A DNA stretch of 64,000 nucleotides from Paenibacillus periandrae (GTDB lineage Bacteria > Bacillota > Bacilli > Paenibacillales > NBRC-103111), in NCBI RefSeq assembly GCF_022458865.1, contig NZ_JAJNMU010000035.1:1-64000 (forward strand). The letters are read 5' to 3'. Positions 45,278 to 54,122 of the stretch are shown piece after piece; position 1 is the first letter of the stretch, and the number at the start of each line of letters is the position of its first letter. The notes under the pieces were generated by a model. It did no database searches. It worked only from the letters and a program-made list of their open reading frames with translations, and was not told the DNA's origin. A program made the position numbers and the translations under genes.

Positions 45278-46201
45278 TTAGCCTTTTACTGATCCTAATA
45301 ATGAGCCTTTGACAAAATACTTTTGCAGGAACGGGTACACAATCAGAATCGGAACCGTAGCGAAAATAATGACCGATGCCTTCAGCGACTCCTGAATGAT
45401 GCTCAACTTGCTCTGCTGCAGCTGCATCGTTTCCAGTGACGTGTCCATCTGCGATAACAGCAAAATATTGCGCAGCTTGACCTGAAGCGTATGAAGATCG
45501 GGATTATCGATGTACAGAACAGCGTTGAAGTATGCATTCCAGTTGCCTACCGCATAAAATAATCCGATGGTTGCAAGCGTTGCACCAGACAAGGGAAGCA
45601 CAATCCGGATCAGGTAGCGGATATTGCCGCAGCCATCCATAATGGCAGCTTCTCTCAGCTCGTCGGGCAAGCTTTGAAAAAAACTCTTCATTATAATGAC
45701 ATTAAATGCACTGATCAATCCAGGTATCATCAACGCCCACAGCGAGTTGAGCATACCCATGTTTTTCACAAGCAGGAAGGTTGGAATCATTCCCCCGCTG
45801 AACAGCATCGTGATAATCATGAAATTCATGAACACCGCCCGCCCCTTTAAATCACGCCGGGACAGCGGGTAAGCAGTAACGACCGTAAACAATAAATTGA
45901 GCGCCGTTCCCAGTACGGTAATATAGATCGTAATGAACAGCGAGCGAATAATCGTAACGTCCGTTATAATCGATTTCATCGCATCCAGCTGCCAGCCTAT
46001 CGGCCACAGTACGACCTGACCCGTCTGAATGGCCTGGTTGCTGCTGAAAGCGTTGGCCAGCGTGTTCAAAAACGGGAACAGGCACAGGAAGGTGAAAAAA
46101 GTCAATGTACTGTAAAGGATCGCGTTAAAGCAAATATCACCGATTGGATAAGGGCGCCGCCTGGACCTTTGTCCGGCCGTTGTGCTTTGAGTGTCAGCCA
46201 T
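45278..46201 (-). CDS. Carbohydrate ABC transporter permease, LplC type
   Basis: This 307-residue membrane protein has six hydrophobic segments, the EAA loop REAAIMDGCGNIRYLIRIVL and a C-terminal LQKYFVKGSLLGSVKG. It closely parallels the permease at 16196-17050, a paralogue in the other importer. AAGGG precedes the ATG. It is second in the importer operon. Confidence 0.92.
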   Translation of the reverse strand: MADTQSTTAGQRSRRRPYPIGDICFNAILYSTLTFFTFLCLFPFLNTLANAFSSNQAIQTGQVVLWPIGWQLDAMKSIITDVTIIRSLFITIYITVLGTALNLLFTVVTAYPLSRRDLKGRAVFMNFMIITMLFSGGMIPTFLLVKNMGMLNSLWALMIPGLISAFNVIIMKSFFQSLPDELREAAIMDGCGNIRYLIRIVLPLSGATLATIGLFYAVGNWNAYFNAVLYIDNPDLHTLQVKLRNILLLSQMDTSLETMQLQQSKLSIIQESLKASVIIFATVPILIVYPFLQKYFVKGSLLGSVKG

Positions 46202-46228
46202 GCAGCTTTTTCCCTTCTTGTCTGCAGT

Positions 46229-47182
46229 TTACCACAGTCCTTCGCCTCCCGCTCTTCTCGCCCAGTAATTGGCTGTAAGAATCAGTGTCAGGTTGATGAC
46301 CGACTGCACCAAACCGACAGCCGTCGTCAAACCGAACTCCCCCTGCTTGATCCCTACGGCAAACACATACGTACTGATCACCTCGGATATTTCATTGACT
46401 ACCGGGTTGCCCAATGCAAGCGGCTGCTCAATCCCGATGCTTACCATATGCCCAATCGCCAGAATAAACAAAATAATAATCGTTGGCATAATACTTGGTA
46501 TGGTGACGCTGACGATCTTGCGCAGACGTCCTGCCCCATCAATAGAAGCTGCTTCATATAGCGAAGGATCAATGGCCGTCATCGCCGCCAGGTAAATGAT
46601 TGTGCCCCATCCGGCGCTCTGCCAGACCGCAGCCAGGGTGTATACAACGACCCACCAGCCTTTATCAGCCATAAAATAAATTTCCTCAAAACCAAGCCAG
46701 CGGATTATCGCATTGACGATTCCGTATTTCGGAGAAAGCACGGCATAGATGATCCCTCCCAGTACGATCCAGGACATAAAGTGCGGCAGATAGAGCAGTG
46801 CCTGCGAAATGTTTTTAAAATATTTGGAGCGGATTTCATTCAGCATCAGCGCGAGCAGGATAGGAGCCGGAAATCCGACCACCAGACCGAGCACATTAAG
46901 CAGCAGGGTGTTACGGATCATTTGCCAAAACTCGGGAATCGAGAACATTTCCCTGAAATTATCCAAACCGGCCCATTCACTGCCGAACACTCCTTGAAAA
47001 ATATTGTAATCCTTAAAAGCAATGATCAGCCCCACCATCGGAATGTAGGAAAAAATGATAAAAAAGGCTACAGCCGGCAGGAGAAGCAAATACAAATCAT
47101 AGTTTTTTTTCCACTCCCGAAAGGCAGGACTCGATTTTTTGCTGACCTCCCTTTCACGGATGGTCGCAGTGTGAACCTCCAT
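46229..47182 (-). CDS. Carbohydrate ABC transporter permease, LplB type
   Basis: This 317-residue membrane protein has a charged N-terminal head, six hydrophobic segments and the EAA loop YEAASIDGAGRLRKIVSVTI. ATG 47182 is used because AAGGAG precedes it; the frame extending to 47254 would overlap a candidate cre site. It is the first gene of the second oligosaccharide operon, with a recognisable promoter at 47297-47325. Confidence 0.9.
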   Translation of the reverse strand: MEVHTATIREREVSKKSSPAFREWKKNYDLYLLLLPAVAFFIIFSYIPMVGLIIAFKDYNIFQGVFGSEWAGLDNFREMFSIPEFWQMIRNTLLLNVLGLVVGFPAPILLALMLNEIRSKYFKNISQALLYLPHFMSWIVLGGIIYAVLSPKYGIVNAIIRWLGFEEIYFMADKGWWVVVYTLAAVWQSAGWGTIIYLAAMTAIDPSLYEAASIDGAGRLRKIVSVTIPSIMPTIIILFILAIGHMVSIGIEQPLALGNPVVNEISEVISTYVFAVGIKQGEFGLTTAVGLVQSVINLTLILTANYWARRAGGEGLW

Positions 47183-47248
47183 ATCGTCTCTCCTTTCTGC
47201 ACAACCCCGCTTGGATGTCATACTCTTCTGGTATTGGTTATCACTTTC

Positions 47249-47262
47249 TGGCAACGCTTTCA
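47249..47262. promoter_or_regulatory. Candidate cre site in the leader of the importer operon
   Basis: TGGCAACGCTTTCA (plus), or TGAAAGCGTTGCCA (minus), fits the CcpA site consensus at every constrained inner position. It lies downstream of the promoter at 47297-47325 and 67 bases before the first gene, where bound CcpA could block transcription. Confidence 0.5.
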
Positions 47263-47296
47263 GTGGGGGTTGATTCGCTTCGTTGTTAGTAATTGA

Positions 47297-47325
47297 AGTA
47301 TAAAATAATTTGTAAGCGGTTTAAA
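47297..47325 (-). promoter_or_regulatory. Promoter of the second importer operon, with overlapping cre-like site
   Basis: On the minus strand -35 TTTAAA (47325-47320), 17-bp spacer and -10 TATACT (47302-47297). A cre-like TGTAAGCGGTTTAA (47311-47324) covers the -35 box and part of the spacer, differing from consensus at one position. Confidence 0.55.
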
Positions 47326-47348
47326 TGCGGGAATCTTTACTTTTTATT

Positions 47349-47386
47349 AGTTTTTTTAACTTCCTGTTATGAGTTTTTTAACTCCC
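47349..47386 (-). promoter_or_regulatory. Direct repeats upstream of the importer promoter, likely activator site
   Basis: On the minus strand GGGAGTTAAAAAACT (47386-47372) and GGAAGTTAAAAAAACT (47364-47349) are direct repeats 22 bp apart, ending 24 bp upstream of the -35 box. The spacing, on one face of the helix, is that of AraC-type activators; the YesN gene at 49123 is the candidate. Confidence 0.5.
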
Positions 47387-47414
47387 TCGATTAGTAGCTG
47401 AAGCCCGTTTCATG

Positions 47415-47439
47415 CAAAAAGACGTCCCTGGGGACGTCT
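47415..47439 (-). terminator. Rho-independent terminator of the PLP-enzyme gene
   Basis: AGACGTCCC pairs perfectly with GGGACGTCT around two bases, followed on the minus strand by five T. It lies 14 bases past the stop of the cystathionine-synthase-type gene. Confidence 0.88.
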
Positions 47440-47452
47440 CTCTACCCGCTCA

Positions 47453-48592
47453 TCATACGGATCGCAGCGCCTGATCGAGATCCTCCATCAGCGACTCGGC
47501 ATTTTCCAGGCCAATCGAAATTCGCAGCAGCCCCCGGGGAATACCGTGGCGCACAGACGCTTCATCGTCCAGCCAAAGGCCGGGCGAATTGATCAGGCTC
47601 TCAAAGCCGCCCCAGCTCGGTCCTTCCTCAAACAGGCGCAGCCCTTTGATCAGCCCGAGCACCCGGTCGCTGCCGCACCTGGGCACAAAGCTCATCAGTC
47701 CCGAGTACCCGGACATTTGGGATTGACCGAGCTCGTACTGCGGATCACTGCGCAGGCCGGGATACAGCACGCGCTCGACGCACGGGTGCGCCTCCAGAAA
47801 GGTCGCAATCCGCAGCGCACTTTCCTCGTGCTGCCGCATGCGCACAGGCAGCGTTCGCAGCCCGCGAATCAGCAGCCATGCCTGGTGCGGGTCCATCACG
47901 GCTCCGAACAAGCCGCGCTCCTCACGGCTAATACGGGCAAGCCGCTCTCGGCCGCCGACAACCACACCGCCGAGGATGTCGCTGTGCCCGCCCAAATATT
48001 TGGAAGCAGAGTGAACCACAATATCCACACCCAGCAGCAGCGGATTCTGGAGCAGTGGAGTCGCCCACGTATTGTCGATAACGGTCGTGATGCCACGGGC
48101 CTGCGCCAGCTCCGCAACAGCGCGCAGGTCCTGCAGCTCGAACGTATTGGACAAGGGACTCTCCAAATAAATCACCCGCGTGTTCGGACGAATCGCCTGT
48201 TCAATTTCCTGCAGATCAGAGCCCTTCACAGCTGTCGACTCGATGCCGAAGCGGGACATATAACCCGCGATGAACGTACGCGTTGGCCCGTACACGTTTA
48301 GCGGATAAATCACATGGCTGCCCTGCTCGAGCAAGCTGATCAGCACAGCGCTGATCGCCCCCATGCCCGAAGAGAAGCACAGTCCCGCTTCGCCTGATTC
48401 CAATGCGGCGATCTTCTGCTCGGCGATTTCCGTGGTCGGATTCGCCACGCGCGTATATGTGTAGCCGTGATCCACGGTCTTGCGCGTGAACAGTGTATTC
48501 TGAAATATCGGGGGTACGATGGCGCCGAGATAACGATCGTAATCGTCACCCAAATGTGTACAAATTTCCTCTTGATCCGATCTCCTGCTCAT
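47453..48592 (-). CDS. Cys/Met-metabolism PLP enzyme (cystathionine gamma-synthase type)
   Basis: This 379-residue fold-type I PLP enzyme has the early YTYTRVANPTTEIAEQKIAAL, the active-site lysine in SASKYLGGHSD (near residue 195-205) and LESPLSNTFE. It belongs to the cystathionine gamma-synthase/gamma-lyase/homocysteine-forming group; the exact reaction cannot be fixed. ATG 48592 is preceded by AAGGAG, which lies inside the last codons of a broken glycoside hydrolase gene. Its location among sugar genes is odd: no other sulfur gene is close. Confidence 0.87.
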   Translation of the reverse strand: MSRRSDQEEICTHLGDDYDRYLGAIVPPIFQNTLFTRKTVDHGYTYTRVANPTTEIAEQKIAALESGEAGLCFSSGMGAISAVLISLLEQGSHVIYPLNVYGPTRTFIAGYMSRFGIESTAVKGSDLQEIEQAIRPNTRVIYLESPLSNTFELQDLRAVAELAQARGITTVIDNTWATPLLQNPLLLGVDIVVHSASKYLGGHSDILGGVVVGGRERLARISREERGLFGAVMDPHQAWLLIRGLRTLPVRMRQHEESALRIATFLEAHPCVERVLYPGLRSDPQYELGQSQMSGYSGLMSFVPRCGSDRVLGLIKGLRLFEEGPSWGGFESLINSPGLWLDDEASVRHGIPRGLLRISIGLENAESLMEDLDQALRSV

Positions 48593-48600
48593 ATCCTGTT

Positions 48601-48918
48601 TCACTCCTTGCCGTTTATAATTGGGGGAAAGTGATGCAGACTCTCGGCCAGCATCAGCAGCGTCATTGACTGCCCGTAAGGCATCGGGCACACCGGAATT
48701 TCCTTATAAAAATCGAGCGTACGGCCCATGCGGGTTCCATAGGAGACACCCTGTACCCGCCCCTGCTCATCGATTTTTTGGATGACAGCGTACATCGCCC
48801 TTAAACCGGTTTCCCGGTAGCATTCACTTAAATAGCCTTTGCGTACCGCTTTCAAAATTCCATAGGCGAAGCCTGCGGTTGCCGACGTTTCCTCGTAGGA
48901 GGTCGGATCATTGTACAC
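48601..48918 (-). pseudogene. C-terminal fragment of a GH88/GH105 unsaturated glycan hydrolase
   Basis: About 105 codons match the C-terminal end of YteR/YesR-type unsaturated rhamnogalacturonyl hydrolases: the block NDPTSYEETSATAGFAYGIL and, near the end, YGQSMTLLMLAES. The usual protein has about 350-380 residues, so roughly two thirds, including the N-terminal catalytic residues, are missing. Only GTG at 48918 could start it, with a stop a few codons upstream. It is most likely a remnant, since a C-terminal piece cannot be active. Its end supplies the ribosome binding site of the next gene. Confidence 0.75.
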
Positions 48919-49122
48919 AACGGAAACAGCTTCAGCCTGTATGGATTACCGTTGTTTGCGCTGTGCAAGGGGCTCTGTGCTTTACAGCTGATAATACGGC
49001 TTTGAGACTTGAGTGCGCTTCCATGAATCAAGCGTGCCCGGTAACGCCTATCTCTTGTTCCTACTGTAAATCGCGATGCAGGTCTTTACCATATCAATAT
49101 TTAAAGGTTTTATTAGTTTTCT
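48919..49122. other. Gap between the YesN gene and the broken hydrolase
   Basis: These 200 bases contain no recognisable continuation of the hydrolase in any frame and no clear terminator. The deletion that removed its N-terminal part probably ends here. Confidence 0.4.
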
Positions 49123-50739
49123 TTACTTTTTATTTTTGAATTCCTTGGGCGAGCTACCCTCGATCCGCTTGAATACCTGATAAAAATACGCATACTCCTT
49201 GTAGCCGACCATTTCCCCAACCTCATTAACTTTATATTTCGGGTCCTTAAGCAGCCGCTTGGCCGCTTTAATTCTCACCTTGGATAAAATATCGACGAAA
49301 TTTTCGCCGGTTTCCGTTCTCAGCAAGCGGCTGAGGTAACCCGAGCTGATGCCAAAATGTGTGCTGACTGTAGTCAGTGTAACAGCCTCGGCAAAATGCT
49401 CATGGATATGCTCCAAAATGCTTTTGACAATCAGGCTGTACTCCTTTTCCCCACCTTCAAGCTTGACCCGGATCCGGGATATCAGCTCCGCCATATAATC
49501 CGACGCCTCCTTCAAGCTGTCCAGTCGGTACACCTCCTCCAGCAGCTGGTCGATGCTTTTGCCGAGACCAAGCTCATCACCTGTCGCATGGAAATAATAC
49601 CGGGCAGCGGATAAACAAATCTCCGCCAGCAAACCTCTGGCTACCGTAATATTGCCCTCGGCATAGATGCCGATTTGCCCAACGATCCGCTTCGTTTCCT
49701 CGACCAGCTGTTCCATCGGGATTTGCTCGATCGACTTCTCGAAGCGTTCAATATCCTGCATCACGGAAAATTTGACCTGGGTTCTGGCAGCCTGCTCGCT
49801 CTCTGCAGACAAAATCATCTCGTCGCTGCGAAAGAAACCCGAATCAAGCAACGCGCTGACCTCTCTGTATGCCTGCTGCAGCTCCTGAGGCAGCCGGTAC
49901 ACAGAGCCGAAGGATGCACGAAATTCAACTGCTGCCTTTTTCTTCACCATGGACAACCATTCGCCGGCGGCCGCATTCAATTTCCGTCTAACCTCTCGAT
50001 CAATGGGAACACGATCAAACTGGCACATGACAATCAGATCACCACCCTGATACAACGTGATCGTATTCATGCCCTCTTTGCGGCAGCATTCGACGGCAAG
50101 CTCGGCCAACGCCTCCCGATTGGCAGGCTTATCAAAGCGTGGTCCGTTACCAGCCAGAGGCCTGAATGCCAGCATTACAAAACGGCTGTAATCAATACCC
50201 AGCTCATTCATCGCCTGCTGCCCATTCTGAGCCTCCTTTATCCCCATAATCCGACTCTCCAGCCATTGCCCCCGCAGGGCCGGGAGTGAATGTGAATGCC
50301 GCTGCACCAATCTGGAGACTTCGTCGTTCAGCAGCGCCGATTGTCGGAGAACCGAATGCTCCTCTTCGATTTTATCCGCTGCTGCTCTTACAATTCTGGA
50401 CAGCTCCTGATTGTGAATTGGCTTGACGATGAAATCGAACGCACCCAGCTTAATCGCCTGCTTGGCATATTCAAACTCCTGATAGCCTGTGATCAGGATA
50501 GTCTTGGCATGCGGTATATGCCCGCGCATCCATTCGGCCAGCTCCAATCCTGTATGACCCGGCATCTTGATGTCCGTGATAACGATATCAGGCCGTTTCT
50601 CTTCCAGCAGTGCCAGGCCCTCAATACCGTCCTCAGCCTGACCAACAACCTCACAGTCGAGCTCCTCCCATTTGATCGTCTGTACAATAGCTCTGCGAAT
50701 AATCGGTTTATCGTCAATGACCACGACTGTTTTCTTCAA
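49123..50739 (-). CDS. YesN-type response regulator of the second oligosaccharide locus
   Basis: This 538-residue protein has a receiver domain (about 1-125; Asp in IVITDIKMPG, Lys in FIVKPIHN), a long helical middle region and a C-terminal AraC DNA-binding domain (about 440-535; VSTHFGISSGYLSRLLRTE and VNEVGEMVGYKEYAYFYQVF). It begins with TTG 50739, nine bases after GGAGG, overlapping the kinase gene by 26 bases. It probably activates the importer operon at 47182 through the direct repeats at 47349-47386. Confidence 0.93.
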   Translation of the reverse strand: MKKTVVVIDDKPIIRRAIVQTIKWEELDCEVVGQAEDGIEGLALLEEKRPDIVITDIKMPGHTGLELAEWMRGHIPHAKTILITGYQEFEYAKQAIKLGAFDFIVKPIHNQELSRIVRAAADKIEEEHSVLRQSALLNDEVSRLVQRHSHSLPALRGQWLESRIMGIKEAQNGQQAMNELGIDYSRFVMLAFRPLAGNGPRFDKPANREALAELAVECCRKEGMNTITLYQGGDLIVMCQFDRVPIDREVRRKLNAAAGEWLSMVKKKAAVEFRASFGSVYRLPQELQQAYREVSALLDSGFFRSDEMILSAESEQAARTQVKFSVMQDIERFEKSIEQIPMEQLVEETKRIVGQIGIYAEGNITVARGLLAEICLSAARYYFHATGDELGLGKSIDQLLEEVYRLDSLKEASDYMAELISRIRVKLEGGEKEYSLIVKSILEHIHEHFAEAVTLTTVSTHFGISSGYLSRLLRTETGENFVDILSKVRIKAAKRLLKDPKYKVNEVGEMVGYKEYAYFYQVFKRIEGSSPKEFKNKK

Positions 50740-52531
50740 TGGTGTCTACCTCCTTTTCCTCCAGAACTGGCAAACGAATCCGTACCTTGGTTCCCTCACC
50801 AGGCTCGCTGCTGATGGCAAGCCCGAACTCCTCTCCATAGAGCATCCGAATCCGCTTATGCACACTGAGCAATCCGACCCGCGTATGGTTAGGCTTAGCA
50901 GCCGCTCGGCCCGTATCCTCTTCCAGCAGCGCCTGGACAGCAGCCGCATCCATCCCCATACCGTTGTCCACCACCTCCAGAAGCAGCGAATCTTTATTCC
51001 TGTTGGCCTTAATGCCGACAAACCCCTGCCCCGGCTTCATTTCAATGCCATGTACAATCGAATTCTCCACAAGCGGCTGCAAAATAAATTTCGGTACCCA
51101 GCAGTCCATTACATCCGGAGCCATTTCGTAGCCAACCTCGATTTTATCTTCATACATAATCCGGTGTATCTCTAAATACTTTGCGACAAAGGCCACCTCA
51201 TCCTTGAGCTCAATCACATCGCCCTTCCGACTGATGCTCTCGCGCAGCAGAGAACCGAGCAGGTACACCATTTCCCCGATCTGCTCGTCGCCCTTCAGCT
51301 TGGCAAGACCGTGAATCGTTTCCAATGTATTGTACAAAAAATGCGGGTTAAACTGTGCCTGAAGTGTTCTGTATTCAGATTGCAGGGTGCGGTACTCAGC
51401 CTGCTGCTTCATCATCTGCTCCTTATATACCGTATTAATCAGTTCATTGATGCGGGTCGTCATCAAGTTGAACCTGTCCGCCAGCAGACCGAATTCATCC
51501 CGGCTTTTGGGTACGATCCATCTGGGTGTGAAATCGACGGACAGCTGGCTCATGCTCTGCAGCAGCAAGCCTACATTTTCGGTAATGCGCCTGGATAAAA
51601 AAGCCGCCATCACAAAGGCTAGCAGCAGCGCCACAATCAGAACGGTAATCGTCCAAAAACGAATCACTACCGTACCTCGGGTCAGCTCATCCACCGAAAT
51701 AATCTGGATAATTTTCCACTTCTCGTAGGGCATCTCCATAATCGTGTATATATAATCCCGTCCGTCCAATTCAAAGGTAGTCTGTATATCGGCAGTCTGC
51801 TCGAACAACCGCTGCTCGATAAAATAACGAATCGTGGATTCCATCGGCTCATCCTGTACCAATCGTTCATTGTCCTCATTAAGGACGAGCACTTTTCCCT
51901 GTGTGAGCTCATCCACCGTCGTATAAATACTGCGGATCTGCTCACTGTCGATGCCGATCACAACCGTTCCAGCATAAGCACTGCTTTCCCCGCTATACAG
52001 CGATTTGGCCATAAATACAAGATTCGATCCACCGGGAAGCCACGAGGCTCGTCCCCTCTTCTCCTTGATGGCGTTTACATTGAAATCCTTAGGCAGCTTG
52101 CTGAGCGTGTTCAGCCCTGCGGAGCGTTCTGCAACATACAGCCGATCCTGCTCATCATAGAACAGAACGGATTGATAATAATTTTGCGACAGCATCAAGC
52201 CTGCTATGAAATCGTTCGTATAACGACCGCGGAACAACGCTTCCACCTCGTATTCCTGGCTGCCCACCTCACCAGGGAGATTTAAGCGGGACATTTTGAA
52301 CTGCTGAAACACAACTGTCTCTAGATCACGTGTTCGCTTATCCAAATTAATGCCCATTTGCTGGCTTAGAAAATGCGAGTACACAGAGGTATTGCTTGTG
52401 ATCGTCTTAATCGAGACCTGGTAAATGACCGCTACGACGAGCAGCACCGTGACCAGTATAACAGCAATAAAAGAAAGCAGAAATTTCGTGCGCAGCTTGA
52501 AATCGTGAAATCGGGAAATCCATCCTATCAA
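50714..52531 (-). CDS. YesM-type sensor histidine kinase
   Basis: This kinase has about 605 residues: an N-terminal helix, an extracellular dCache-like sensor domain, a second helix (near WTITVLIVALLLAFVMAAFL), HAMP, the phospho-accepting TLQAQFNPHFLYNTLETI, and an ATPase domain with QPLVENSIVHGIEM, DNGMGMD and RVGLLSVHKRIRML. TTG 52531 (AGGTGA upstream) gives the compact start MIGWISRFHDFKLRTK usual in the family; an ATG at 52585 without a ribosome binding site is the alternative. It pairs with the YesN gene downstream. Confidence 0.88.
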   Translation of the reverse strand: MIGWISRFHDFKLRTKFLLSFIAVILVTVLLVVAVIYQVSIKTITSNTSVYSHFLSQQMGINLDKRTRDLETVVFQQFKMSRLNLPGEVGSQEYEVEALFRGRYTNDFIAGLMLSQNYYQSVLFYDEQDRLYVAERSAGLNTLSKLPKDFNVNAIKEKRGRASWLPGGSNLVFMAKSLYSGESSAYAGTVVIGIDSEQIRSIYTTVDELTQGKVLVLNEDNERLVQDEPMESTIRYFIEQRLFEQTADIQTTFELDGRDYIYTIMEMPYEKWKIIQIISVDELTRGTVVIRFWTITVLIVALLLAFVMAAFLSRRITENVGLLLQSMSQLSVDFTPRWIVPKSRDEFGLLADRFNLMTTRINELINTVYKEQMMKQQAEYRTLQSEYRTLQAQFNPHFLYNTLETIHGLAKLKGDEQIGEMVYLLGSLLRESISRKGDVIELKDEVAFVAKYLEIHRIMYEDKIEVGYEMAPDVMDCWVPKFILQPLVENSIVHGIEMKPGQGFVGIKANRNKDSLLLEVVDNGMGMDAAAVQALLEEDTGRAAAKPNHTRVGLLSVHKRIRMLYGEEFGLAISSEPGEGTKVRIRLPVLEEKEVDTIEENSRGH

Positions 52532-52653
52532 CGTGATCACCTGTGGATTCAGTATGTGTTCTTCCCCGAGCATAACACAATCCATCCCGGCATACGACAG
52601 ATGTATGCGTTTTATTCCGAATCCTCACGGACTGCTGCATTTGATTAAACAAC

Positions 52654-52683
52654 AAAAAACCGTCCTTTATTGACCATAGGACG
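52654..52683 (-). terminator. Rho-independent terminator
   Basis: CGTCCT (52661-52666) pairs with AGGACG (52678-52683); the minus-strand reading ends in six T. It follows the hypothetical gene ending at 52740. Confidence 0.78.
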
Positions 52684-52739
52684 ATTCTTTTATGTGCGTT
52701 CTTCACTGTTTTATGATGTACAACGGATTCGCGTGATGA

Positions 52740-53087
52740 TTACTTTTTATCCACTTGAAGCAGTGAAATATTTTTGACCGAAAATGTGTCCTTGATTTTT
52801 TCTTCCGAAATGACGTTCAGTTTGAGCAGACTGGCAATCTTTGAGGAATCAGCTTTGGAGAGCAATCGCCATACTTCGGGGTCAGGCAGCGCTTCATACA
52901 GCTTGTTATCATCGTATTCCTTACGCTCCTGAAGAACAATCTTCACCAGGTAGCTTCCAGATTCCAGCTTGGAAACGCCGAGCTCCGTACAATGATTCAA
53001 AATATCGTTGCGCAGCTCTGTCAGCTCTTGCTCTATCTCTTTGTGCTTTTGCTTCAGCTGATAATATTGCTTTATTTTCCTGTCCAT
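52740..53087 (-). CDS. Hypothetical protein with N-terminal coiled coil
   Basis: This 115-residue protein starts with a helical, charged segment (YYQLKQKHKEIEQELTELRN, about residues 9-28) that should form a coiled coil, followed by a small mixed domain (SGSYLVKIVLQERKEYDD). No family is recognised. ATG 53087 is chosen because AAGGAG lies ten bases upstream; a GTG at 53096 is too close. A terminator follows. Confidence 0.62.
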   Translation of the reverse strand: MDRKIKQYYQLKQKHKEIEQELTELRNDILNHCTELGVSKLESGSYLVKIVLQERKEYDDNKLYEALPDPEVWRLLSKADSSKIASLLKLNVISEEKIKDTFSVKNISLLQVDKK

Positions 53088-53180
53088 CGTATTCACGCTC
53101 CTTTTACTACATATTTATGCGAAGGAAGCTGATTTAGGACAAGATCATCCGAATGAACTTATATTGTTTCGTCTCTTGCT

Positions 53181-53333
53181 TCATTTCTTGCCTTTCGTTT
53201 CCTTGATTTTTTTGGCACGCTTTTTTATTATGTCTACTTCTTTGTTCAATTTTTCCATATCCTTGAACATTTTTTGTATACCTTTATTCTCCTGCAGAAA
53301 TTTGTAACCATACTCCAACAGTCTTAAATTCAT
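53181..53333 (-). CDS. Small Lys-rich helical protein, about 50 aa
   Basis: From ATG 53333 (GGAAGG five bases upstream) the frame gives 50 residues: a helical segment with the sequence LLEYGYKFLQENKGIQKMF, then a strongly basic tail ending KKIKETKGKK. A longer frame to 53438 lacks a ribosome binding site and is less likely. Unknown family. The basic tail suggests nucleic acid or membrane contact. Confidence 0.5.
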   Translation of the reverse strand: MNLRLLEYGYKFLQENKGIQKMFKDMEKLNKEVDIIKKRAKKIKETKGKK

Positions 53334-53426
53334 GCAACCTTCCATCCTCTCATTGATCCTTTTAATCAATATACGCGAGGACAACTCAACGTGCTTCCGC
53401 ATATGCAGGGAAACCCTGTGATAACA

Positions 53427-53460
53427 CAAAAAAGCCAAGCACAGCTTCAGCTTGACTTTT
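53427..53460 (-). terminator. Rho-independent terminator
   Basis: AAGCCAAGC pairs imperfectly with GCTTGACTT. On the minus strand the stem ends in a run of six T. It follows the hypothetical gene at 53521-53811. Confidence 0.72.
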
Positions 53461-53520
53461 CAACGTAACCTACAGATAGAAGATGACTGCTTACTCTCTA
53501 TCTGATCTTCATATCACTAC

Positions 53521-53811
53521 TCAGGATTCATTCGAATATTCCACATTCGCTGTGTCCAGCATCGATTTCCAACTGGCAAAATCCGTTTCCCTTACAACAT
53601 GCCGATCAAAAAGCTCGTCATGAATGTTATTAATATCCTCGTGTGTTTTCACTTGAAAGTTGCCCTTCTCTAAAAACTCGTCAAAGCTCTTGAAGCTGGA
53701 ATGCTTGCTCATGAACGATTCATTAAACAGTTTGTCTAACGAAACATAGTTCGGGTCTTCCTGAATTGTTTTTTGGCCTTGTAAATCCTTCAGCAGATCG
53801 TCAAATGACAT
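53521..53811 (-). CDS. Hypothetical protein, 96 aa
   Basis: This 96-residue acidic protein has many Asp, Glu, Phe and Ser residues (LDKLFNESFMSKHSSFKSF, DINNIHDELFDRHVV) and no membrane segment. It is not recognised. The ribosome binding site is weak. A 16-base sequence at 53907-53922, shared with the leader region of the DEAD helicase gene, lies about 95 bases upstream. Moderate confidence that it is a gene, supported by the terminator beyond it. Confidence 0.6.
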   Translation of the reverse strand: MSFDDLLKDLQGQKTIQEDPNYVSLDKLFNESFMSKHSSFKSFDEFLEKGNFQVKTHEDINNIHDELFDRHVVRETDFASWKSMLDTANVEYSNES

Positions 53812-54049
53812 TGGTTTTTGCTTTCTCAGAGTACCACCCCTAATTCAGTTTTATCGATCCCAGCTACCTTATTGATAAAAGAATTGTTATTTTACATCGC
53901 AGTACATAAGGATAACACAAATTCATGCAAAAAACGAAATTGGCTTTTAAAAAATATGGATTGCGTTCGCCGCAAATCTGCCGTACCCAATCAGGATTAG
54001 TATTGCCGGGTCCATTTCACATGAAAATAATTCAAATTACAAATAATAC

Positions 54050-54080
54050 TTGCACCTGACGTTACGTAATGTTTTATAGT
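54050..54080 (+). promoter_or_regulatory. MerR-type promoter with 19-bp spacer and dyad
   Basis: -35 TTGCAC (54050-54055), a 19-bp spacer and -10 TATAGT (54075-54080). The spacer centres on CGTTACGTAATG, a near-perfect palindrome. The over-long spacer with an internal dyad is the arrangement MerR proteins correct by twisting DNA. It lies 43 bases before the merR gene. Confidence 0.75.
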
Positions 54081-54122
54081 AAAGATACCGGTAAATGATC
54101 AGCGCAAACAAAGGAGAGGGTA

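Noticed and set aside
49675..50289. 204-codon plus-strand frame
   Set aside because: It is antisense to the YesN response regulator and has no ribosome binding site.
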